Shown here: positions 1-5,419 of the stretch, piece after piece
How positions within the stretch are numbered: position 1 is the stretch's first letter
How the letters are laid out: each line of letters begins with the position of its first letter
DNA from: Cytophagales bacterium
GTDB lineage: Bacteria; Bacteroidota; Bacteroidia; Cytophagales; Cyclobacteriaceae
DNA length: 6,901 nucleotides
Reading direction: 5' to 3'
Assembly: GCA_029262935.1 (NCBI GenBank)
Contig: JAJCYK010000624.1
Span: 1-6,901 of the forward strand
Made by a program: the position numbers and the translations under genes
Notes under the pieces: model-generated
Told to the model about the DNA's origin: nothing
Seen by the model: only the letters and a program-made list of their open reading frames with translations
The model's database searches: none

Positions 1-62
1 TCTGTTAAGAAAATCAAAAATAAGAGGGGGCAAATATGGGTGATTTTGAAAAAATCGTTGCC

Positions 63-74
63 GGGAACGTTCCC
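63..74. promoter_or_regulatory. Candidate LacI-family operator (GGGAACGTTCCC)
   Basis: GGGAACGTTCCC is a perfect 12-bp palindrome with a central CpG (AACGTT). LacI-family repressors typically bind such sites through the HTH and the minor-groove hinge helix. It lies 82 bp before the start of the LacI-family gene at 157, so autoregulation is the simplest reading. Control of a divergent gene off the left edge is equally possible. A weak Bacteroidota-type promoter may follow: TTG at 76-78 and TATATTTA at 94-101, which is one base off TAnnTTTG. Its 15-nt spacer is shorter than usual. I saw no second copy of the palindrome in the window, including the galK-glpD intergenic region. Confidence 0.6.
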
Positions 75-156
75 ATTGAAGTTATTATTTTGCTATATTT
101 ATCAGAAACGTAAAATTTCGGCGTTGCGCCCAACAAACCTAATCGTTCTTAGATAA

Positions 157-1197
157 TTGAAAAACAGCCAGGTAACCATACGGGACATTGCATTAAAACT
201 TAACATCAGCACGTCAACTGTGTCTAGAGCCTTGCGCGGTGTCCCTGAAATTAACCCCAAAACAAAACAAGCGGTGCTGGACATGGCTAAGGCCTTGCAT
301 TACGAGCCCAACTTAATCGCTCAAAGCCTACGGAGCAACAAGACCCATATAATTGGGGTAGTAGTTCCTGAAATTGCTATTCATTTCTTTTCCACGGTAA
401 TCAGCGGAATTCAGGATAAGGCTGTGGAATATGGTTATAACATTATGATCTGCCAATCCAACGAAAGCTTCAGCACAGAACAAGCCAATTTAAAAGCGCT
501 CGTATCCAGCCGAGTGGATGGTCTTTTGGTGTGTCTGACCCGGGAAACTACAGATTATTCATTTTTACACCAACTTCATGAGCAAGGAATCCCTATGGTG
601 TTGTTTGATCGCGTTTGCGATGAACTGCCGGTCTCTCAGGTTATCGTGGACGATCACGACGGAGCATTTCAAGCAGTAGCTCACTTATTTGCCAATGGCT
701 GTCGTCGTATTGCTCATCTAGCCGGTCCTAGTAATCTTAACATCAGCCGGGAACGCTTGCAAGGCTATTTGGATGCTCTAAGTGTATTTAACTTGGAACA
801 GTCTGATGAGTTAATCGTTTCCTGTCCAACCATGAAGGAATCTGCAAAAGCAGCCACCCATCAACTTTTAGAGCTAACCAATCCCCCTGATGCAATATTT
901 GCCGTCAATGACCCCGTGGCCATAGTAGCCGCTGAAGTTATGGAAGAGAGAAATATCAAGATTCCTGATGACATCGCGTTAGTCGGGTTTACCAATGAGC
1001 CGGTAGGTCAACATATGAAACCAGCACTAACTACGGTAGCACAACCCAGCTACGAAATAGGGCAGGTAGCTATGGAGTTGTTTCTGGAACAAGTGAATTT
1101 TCCCGATAAATTCAAACCTAAGAAACGAATACTCAAGACCAAACTATTGGTTAGAGACAGTTCTAAACACCTCAATAGCAAAGGGGTCATATCTTAA
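157..1197 (+). CDS. LacI-family transcriptional regulator
   Basis: A 346-residue sugar-responsive DNA-binding regulator of the LacI/GalR family, expected to act as a cytoplasmic dimer. Residues about 6-26 form the N-terminal helix-turn-helix (VTIRDIALKLNISTSTVSRA). The hinge region runs to about residue 60 (PNLIAQSLRSNKT), followed by a periplasmic-binding-protein-like effector domain to about 335. Effector-domain landmarks are FDR at 150-152, RERLQGY at 198-204, NDP at 251-253 and VGFTNEP at 276-282; the last is typical of Bacteroidota members. Length is normal. The start is TTG, because a TAA stop lies immediately upstream (154-156) and the next in-frame ATG would delete the HTH. No Shine-Dalgarno is visible. 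The operator-like palindrome at 63-74 suggests autoregulation. The gene converges on the acyltransferase/galK unit, overlapping it by 11 bp, so it is not co-transcribed with galK. The effector sugar cannot be told from sequence. Confidence 0.93.
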   Translation: MKNSQVTIRDIALKLNISTSTVSRALRGVPEINPKTKQAVLDMAKALHYEPNLIAQSLRSNKTHIIGVVVPEIAIHFFSTVISGIQDKAVEYGYNIMICQSNESFSTEQANLKALVSSRVDGLLVCLTRETTDYSFLHQLHEQGIPMVLFDRVCDELPVSQVIVDDHDGAFQAVAHLFANGCRRIAHLAGPSNLNISRERLQGYLDALSVFNLEQSDELIVSCPTMKESAKAATHQLLELTNPPDAIFAVNDPVAIVAAEVMEERNIKIPDDIALVGFTNEPVGQHMKPALTTVAQPSYEIGQVAMELFLEQVNFPDKFKPKKRILKTKLLVRDSSKHLNSKGVIS

Positions 1198-2287
1198 AGA
1201 ATAGCTTCTTCTTATAGAGGAAGTAACAGAGATACCACATAATGGCTAGGGTAATTAAAGCATTAGTCACTGCTAATGCCGGTTCTGGGATTCCTAAGGG
1301 CTCAAAAATGCCATAGTTGAAAATGCTTACAAACTTGGTCAACCAAGTATGTCCCAAGATCTCGGCAAACAGGTAGATGAAAATTGAATTGGTCCCCACT
1401 ATGATAAATATGTCCGCCCAGTTTTTATTTCCTTTAATATCTATGAACCAATAGAAAAACGCTAAAGTCCACAAACACCAACCACCAGAAGCCAATACAA
1501 AAGAGGTGGTGGCAATACGCTTTACAATTGGGGTAATATTTAATAAATCCAGACCATAACCTAACAACAAGAGTACAAACCCAGCTATGACGAAAGTTTT
1601 TACAATGCTTAAAGGTTTTTGCTTTTGGTTAAGCAGAATAGATCCACAAACAGCTCCCCAAACGGTGTGTGCAGCGGTAGACAGGCAATTGATAGTCACC
1701 CAACCTCCCCCATCATTTAGTTTTCCCATTAATGCTAAGTCCATCCAAGAACCAAAATTTTGGTCCTTTACAAAAGGAGTCGCTGGGTCGTAATACCGAT
1801 ACAAAAATTCCGCAAGTACTAATATGCCTAAGGAAACTAAAAGTTGGGTACGGAGGGGAAACCGCATCAATAAGAAGGTCACTAAGATCGTAAAAGACAA
1901 CTGAGTCAAAACATTCCAAAGTTCCCACACTAGTTTTTGACTGTAAACACAGTGCAATCCCGTACCAAACAGGAGTAACAAGAAACATCTTGCTAAGATG
2001 TGCTTAAAAGATTGATTCCAAGTTGCGCCTTTTGCCATCCGACTTCGCAGTGAAAAGGGCATAGCAACCCCAACAATAAACATGAAGAAGGGTTGAATCA
2101 AGTCCCAAAACCTCAAACCATTCCAAGGATGATGATGAAACTGTTGTACTACAAAGGCTCCTGCTGATCCTTCTTGAAACAAGGCGGTAAGGGCATGATA
2201 AAGTAATGATGCCTCTGCGACCAACAAAAACATGGTAAGCCCTCTATAAGCATCTAACGATACCAATCGGGAGGATGGTGTTTCCAT
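1187..2287 (-). CDS. HGSNAT/NagX-like multi-pass membrane acyltransferase (COG4299, DUF5009-type)
   Basis: A 366-residue integral membrane protein with about ten hydrophobic segments. It begins with the family opening RLVSLDAYRGLTMFLLV (residues 7-23). A loop with three histidines (51-53) precedes WNGLRFWDLIQPFFMFIVG (55-73), the block conserved with heparan-alpha-glucosaminide N-acetyltransferase; the active-site histidine of that family lies just before this WNG motif. Further family blocks are TPIVKRIATTSFVLASGGW (252-270) and VGTNSIFIYLF (297-307). By family, it would move an acyl group from cytoplasmic acyl-CoA across the inner membrane to an amino sugar or other carbohydrate. The real substrate is unknown. 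It lies 33 bp downstream of galK on the same strand, so the two are probably one operon. The start context is AATAATTATG with no Shine-Dalgarno, usual for Bacteroidota. Its last 11 bp overlap the 3' end of the convergent lacI-type gene. The family assignment is firm; the reaction is inferred. Confidence 0.88.
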   Translation of the reverse strand: METPSSRLVSLDAYRGLTMFLLVAEASLLYHALTALFQEGSAGAFVVQQFHHHPWNGLRFWDLIQPFFMFIVGVAMPFSLRSRMAKGATWNQSFKHILARCFLLLLFGTGLHCVYSQKLVWELWNVLTQLSFTILVTFLLMRFPLRTQLLVSLGILVLAEFLYRYYDPATPFVKDQNFGSWMDLALMGKLNDGGGWVTINCLSTAAHTVWGAVCGSILLNQKQKPLSIVKTFVIAGFVLLLLGYGLDLLNITPIVKRIATTSFVLASGGWCLWTLAFFYWFIDIKGNKNWADIFIIVGTNSIFIYLFAEILGHTWLTKFVSIFNYGIFEPLGIPEPALAVTNALITLAIMWYLCYFLYKKKLFFKI

Positions 2288-2320
2288 AATTATTTAGATT
2301 TGTACAATAGCAACCTACCA

Positions 2321-3487
2321 TCAATTGGCAATGCTGCATTCTTTTAGAGATGTGCCCTCGGCAATTTTGACCTGGTAAGGAACCATCTCTCTTCCTGTTG
2401 CCTGGGTATAGCCCTGACCGATATGAGTAATCAGTTCTTGAACTGAACTCTCCTTGATTAAGTTAATGGTACAACCTCCAAAGCCCCCACCCATCATTCT
2501 TGCCCCCAGCACCTGTGGCATATCTCTGGTAAGATCTACTAGTACATCCAGCTCCTTACAACTTACTTGATATTTGTGACTTAAACCTTCATGACAGGCA
2601 TACATTTTCTCACCAAATGCTTCAAAGTCACCGGACTTCAGGTCCTCACATCCTTTGACTACTCTTTGATTTTCCTCAATTACATATTCACATCTTTGCC
2701 GAATAACAGGATCATTTAACTCATCCAGTGGATCCAACATGCCCAAGGAACAATCTCGTAAACTATGAATCTGTGGAAAGGCCTCTTGCAGTTTTTTCAC
2801 TCCGGCCTCGCATTCCATTCGACGAATATTATATTCTGAATTACCAAGTTGATGTTTAACATTCGTATTCAGCAATAATAAATAGTGGCCCGTAAAATCA
2901 ACTTCAACATTTCTATACTCCAAGCTTCTACAATCCAATTGTATAATTTGACCAAATTTTCCATGCATGTTTGCAAACTGATCCATTATACCACAATTCA
3001 CCCCCACAAAATCACTTTCTGCTTGCTGCGCAAAACGGACAATTTGCAATTTGTTTAGTCCCAAATCCCAAAGTTCATTGAGACCAAAGCCGATACCACA
3101 TTCCAATGCTGCTGATGACGAGAGTCCAGCACCAATTGGTATATCGCCTCCAAATACACAGTCAAAACCTTGTACTTGACAACCATGATCCAATAATTGA
3201 TGTACTACGCCAATGATGTAATTGGCCCAATTGTGGGGTGACCTGGTAAGATCATCTAATGAGAATGTCGCTTGTTCTTGCATATCGCAGGAATAGACAT
3301 TGCACGAATTGGTGCCATTAGCTGCAAGCAAAAGTATGATTTCCTTATCTATGGCAGCCGGTAATACCAAACCGTAGTTGTAATCGGTGTGTTCACCAAT
3401 TAGGTTTATTCGACCTGGAGAACGCACTATGGTAGGCGCGCCAGTAAACCTTTGCTGGAACTGGCTTATAATTTTATCCGCATTCAT
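2321..3487 (-). CDS. galK: Galactokinase
   Basis: A 388-residue GHMP-family kinase that phosphorylates alpha-D-galactose with ATP to galactose 1-phosphate, the first committed Leloir-pathway step, in the cytoplasm. All signatures are intact. The galactokinase motif GRINLIGEHTDYNYG (25-39) holds E32, H33 and D35, which contact sugar. The ATP loop PIGAGLSSSAA is at 117-127. CGIMDQFA (165-172) contains the presumed catalytic D169, with R26 as its partner. The third GHMP motif GARMMGGGFGGCTINL is at 328-343. Length matches bacterial GalK (about 380-390). The start is well supported by AAAAGGA six bases upstream and by the usual N-terminal length. No galT, galM or sugar transporter is beside it. 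Instead the downstream neighbour is an acyltransferase, 33 bp away. Upstream lies a 360-bp divergent region with inverted repeats that may regulate it. A substrate other than galactose, such as a related sugar, cannot be excluded. Confidence 0.96.
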   Translation of the reverse strand: MNADKIISQFQQRFTGAPTIVRSPGRINLIGEHTDYNYGLVLPAAIDKEIILLLAANGTNSCNVYSCDMQEQATFSLDDLTRSPHNWANYIIGVVHQLLDHGCQVQGFDCVFGGDIPIGAGLSSSAALECGIGFGLNELWDLGLNKLQIVRFAQQAESDFVGVNCGIMDQFANMHGKFGQIIQLDCRSLEYRNVEVDFTGHYLLLLNTNVKHQLGNSEYNIRRMECEAGVKKLQEAFPQIHSLRDCSLGMLDPLDELNDPVIRQRCEYVIEENQRVVKGCEDLKSGDFEAFGEKMYACHEGLSHKYQVSCKELDVLVDLTRDMPQVLGARMMGGGFGGCTINLIKESSVQELITHIGQGYTQATGREMVPYQVKIAEGTSLKECSIAN

Positions 3488-3493
3488 CTTAAT

Positions 3494-3500
3494 TCCTTTT
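3494..3500 (-). promoter_or_regulatory. Shine-Dalgarno sequence of galK
   Basis: On the minus strand AAAAGGA lies six bases (ATTAAG) before the galK ATG. It fixes that start and stands out because the other starts in this window have no clear purine-rich site, as is usual in Bacteroidota. The site is close to a 16-bp dyad at 3506-3521, so a structure or protein there could affect translation. Confidence 0.6.
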
Positions 3501-3505
3501 CACTA

Positions 3506-3521
3506 TTAAGGGATCTCTTAA
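3506..3521. promoter_or_regulatory. 16-bp near-perfect palindrome upstream of galK
   Basis: TTAAGGGATCTCTTAA is symmetric at 14 of 16 positions; only the sixth/eleventh pair fails. It sits 19-34 bases before the galK start, just upstream of its ribosome binding site. The position fits an operator or a structured 5' leader of galK. No specific regulator family is recognised, and it does not resemble the GGGAACGTTCCC site near the lacI-type gene. Confidence 0.4.
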
Positions 3522-3530
3522 ACGGTTCTA

Positions 3531-3551
3531 CAAGGTCTATACAAAACCTTG
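3531..3551. promoter_or_regulatory. CAAGGT/ACCTTG dyad upstream of galK
   Basis: CAAGGT at 3531-3536 and ACCTTG at 3546-3551 are perfect inverted arms separated by nine bases, 44-64 bases before galK. Overlapping it, GTCTATAC at 3535-3542 fits the GTnTAnAC consensus described for HutC-subfamily GntR regulators, but it is centred about 2.5 bases away from the dyad, so the two readings compete. It may be a galK operator. No GntR gene is present in the window. Confidence 0.3.
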
Positions 3552-3672
3552 GCTAAATTTCATTCTGAAAATATTGGATAAAAAGTAGTGTATCTCGACG
3601 AAACTTTAATTCATTCAAGGGGTCAAATTACTATGGTTAATTTTATACCTTTTTTACTATGTCGATATATAT

Positions 3673-3711
3673 TACTTCCAAAACCAATGCACACCAGCGC
3701 ACTTGGAAGTA
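3673..3711. repeat. Inverted repeat with 9-bp perfect arms
   Basis: TACTTCCAA (3673-3681) and TTGGAAGTA (3703-3711) are perfect reverse complements with a 21-base spacer. The stem can be extended by a G-U and an A-U pair in plus-strand RNA. No U-tract follows on either strand, so it is not a standard intrinsic terminator. It lies near the middle of the galK-glpD divergent region and could be a bipartite protein site or an RNA stem-loop. Confidence 0.5.
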
Positions 3712-3776
3712 GTTCAATAGGAGGCTAAAAATAAGTAAATATTTCTTCTAGCAAAATGATAATCTTGATTTTCCTA

Positions 3777-3804
3777 TTTGATTCTAAGATCTTTTATAGA
3801 TTTA
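3777..3804 (+). promoter_or_regulatory. Candidate glpD promoter of the Bacteroidota type
   Basis: TTTG at 3777-3780 and TAGATTTA at 3797-3804 approximate the Bacteroidota -33 (TTTG) and -7 (TAnnTTTG) elements, with one mismatch in the latter. The spacer is 16 bases, slightly shorter than typical. Transcription would begin near 3810, giving a leader of about 38 bases before the glpD ATG. An 8-bp palindrome, AAGATCTT (3786-3793), lies in the spacer, where a bound protein could block polymerase. Confidence 0.35.
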
Positions 3805-3847
3805 CAAGGACTTTACTCGAACGCCATTCCCTAAGATATAAGATACA

Positions 3848-5419
3848 ATGAAGAGAGAATTTATGGTCAAGGCCATCACAGAAAACCCTGATAAGGTATG
3901 GGATTTAATTGTCATTGGAGGCGGTGCTAGTGGGTTGGGAGCTGCAGTTGATGCCACTACACGGGGCTACACCACCCTTTTACTGGAGCAAGCAGATTTT
4001 GCAAAAGGCACGTCAAGCCGCAGCACAAAACTCGTGCACGGAGGTGTCCGCTACCTGGCCCAGGGTGATGTTTCTTTGGTTTTAGAGGCTCTTCATGAGA
4101 GAGGTTTACTGCGAAAGAATGCTCCTCACTTAGTCAAGAATTTAGCTTTTGTCATCCCAAATTATGCCTGGTGGAGCGGCCCTTTCTACGCCATTGGGAT
4201 GAAAGTTTACGATATGATGGCGGGCAAGTTGGGGTTGGGGCCTTCTGAAATGATCTCTAAAGAAGAGACAATAGCGGCTATTCCAAACATTAAAACGGAT
4301 GGTTTAAAAGGAGGCGTTATTTATTACGACGGTCAATTTGACGACTCCCGATTGGCCATAAACTTAGCACAGACATTTAGCAAGAATAACGGTACAATTG
4401 CCAATTATTTTAAGGTTACTTCTCTTAATAAGAATAAAGAAGGGCTGATCTCTGGTGTTACTGCCATAGATATGGAGAGTGGCCAAGAGCATGATATTAA
4501 AGCCAAAGCAGTTGTCAATGCCACCGGGGTTTTTACAGATAGTATCCGGGTAATGGATAACCCTGATCACAAGAAAAGTATAAGACCAAGTCAAGGCGTT
4601 CATTTGGTGCTGAACAAAGAATTTCTCAAAGGCGATTCTGCGATTATGATTCCTAAGACGGATGATGACCGGGTACTGTTTGCTGTGCCTTGGCATGATC
4701 GAGTAATAGTAGGTACCACTGACACCCCCAGAGATGTTCCAGAGCTAGAACCAGAACCCCTTGAAAGCGAAATCGAGTTTATCCTTAATACTGCAGGCCG
4801 TTATTTAACCAGAGCTCCAAAAAGGGAAGATGTACTTAGTATTTTCGCTGGGCTAAGGCCTTTAGCAGCATCTGAAGACGATGACGATCAGAGTACTAAA
4901 GAAATTTCTAGGAATCACTTACTTACTGTTTCACTTAGCGGTTTAATTACTATTAGTGGTGGCAAATGGACTACGTATCGCAAAATGGGGGAAGATACCG
5001 TGGACAAAGTGGCCCTGGTTGCAGGATTGGAAGAAAGACCTTGCATCACGAAAAATATGCCAATCCATGGTTATGCTCAGCATTATGACACCACCGACCA
5101 TTTGCATGTTTACGGATCAGATAGAGCGGCTATTTTACAAATGATTGAAGAAAGACCGGAGCTGGGAGAACTGCTTCATGAACATTTGGAATATTTAGGT
5201 GCTGAAGTTCTCTGGGCTGTGAAAGAAGAAATGGCTCGTTCCGTGGAAGATGTCTTGGCACGGCGGGTTCGAGCCTTGTTTATGGATGCTCGGGCAAGTA
5301 TTGAAATGGCTCCCAAAGTCGCTGCGATAATGGCTGAAAAACTTGGTAGAGACCAAGCATGGGTGGATGACCAATTGTCTCAATACAAGCTATTGGCTGC
5401 AAAATATATCCTTAAGTAA
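3848..5419 (+). CDS. glpD: FAD-dependent glycerol-3-phosphate dehydrogenase
   Basis: A 523-residue flavoprotein that oxidises sn-glycerol 3-phosphate to dihydroxyacetone phosphate and passes electrons to the quinone pool, normally as a peripheral inner-membrane enzyme. An FAD-binding Rossmann motif, VIGGGASGLGAA, is at 22-33. The GlpD signature GTSSRSTKLVHGGVRYL is at 54-70. The FAD/substrate-domain landmarks RPSQGVHLVL (246-255), VLFAVPW (276-282), VGTTDTP (288-294), AGLRPLA (334-340, with R337 in a substrate-contact position) and ISGGKWTTYRKM (369-380) are all present. Residues about 400-523 form the helical C-terminal domain of aerobic GlpD. Length is normal. The first ATG fits the family N-terminus; M6 is an alternative that changes little. 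No Shine-Dalgarno is seen. It is divergent from galK, and no glpK or glpF is adjacent. Its TAA is immediately followed by the stop codon of the convergent DUF1501 gene. Confidence 0.96.
   Translation: MKREFMVKAITENPDKVWDLIVIGGGASGLGAAVDATTRGYTTLLLEQADFAKGTSSRSTKLVHGGVRYLAQGDVSLVLEALHERGLLRKNAPHLVKNLAFVIPNYAWWSGPFYAIGMKVYDMMAGKLGLGPSEMISKEETIAAIPNIKTDGLKGGVIYYDGQFDDSRLAINLAQTFSKNNGTIANYFKVTSLNKNKEGLISGVTAIDMESGQEHDIKAKAVVNATGVFTDSIRVMDNPDHKKSIRPSQGVHLVLNKEFLKGDSAIMIPKTDDDRVLFAVPWHDRVIVGTTDTPRDVPELEPEPLESEIEFILNTAGRYLTRAPKREDVLSIFAGLRPLAASEDDDDQSTKEISRNHLLTVSLSGLITISGGKWTTYRKMGEDTVDKVALVAGLEERPCITKNMPIHGYAQHYDTTDHLHVYGSDRAAILQMIEERPELGELLHEHLEYLGAEVLWAVKEEMARSVEDVLARRVRALFMDARASIEMAPKVAAIMAEKLGRDQAWVDDQLSQYKLLAAKYILK

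Larger units (their letters stand above)
3488..3847. other. Divergent galK-glpD intergenic region with several inverted repeats
   Basis: These 360 bp separate two divergently transcribed metabolic genes and hold no convincing gene. Four dyads are visible: a near-perfect 16-bp palindrome at 3506-3521, a 6-9-6 dyad at 3531-3551, 9-bp arms at 3673-3681 and 3703-3711, and AAGATCTT at 3786-3793. A possible glpD promoter lies at 3777-3804. I could not find a convincing Bacteroidota TAnnTTTG promoter for galK on the minus strand; TACTTTTT in the reverse complement of the 3570s-3580s is the nearest, without a good upstream TTG. An AGGAGG at 3719-3724 has no start codon at a usable distance. Confidence 0.7.

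Noticed and set aside
102..284. 60-residue open frame on the minus strand over the start of the LacI-type gene
   Set aside because: It is antisense to a well-supported HTH-coding region and has no recognisable features.
1205..1223. Small hairpin CTTCTTC-TTATA-GAGGAAG just after the LacI-type stop, considered as a terminator
   Set aside because: The stem is short with a G-U pair, no U-tract follows, and it lies inside the acyltransferase coding sequence.
1713..1988. 91-residue minus-strand open frame inside the acyltransferase gene
   Set aside because: It is an alternative frame of a gene with clear membrane-protein and family motifs; no independent support.
3543..3569. Eight-residue minus-strand frame (MKFSQGFV) upstream of galK, considered as a leader peptide
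   Set aside because: It is very short, has no ribosome binding site, and shows no run of regulatory codons.
3719..3724. Perfect AGGAGG, considered as the ribosome binding site of a small gene
   Set aside because: No ATG, GTG or TTG start with an open frame lies at a workable distance downstream.
4364..4696. 110-residue minus-strand open frame inside glpD
   Set aside because: It is a shadow of the glpD coding frame, whose conserved motifs run through this stretch.
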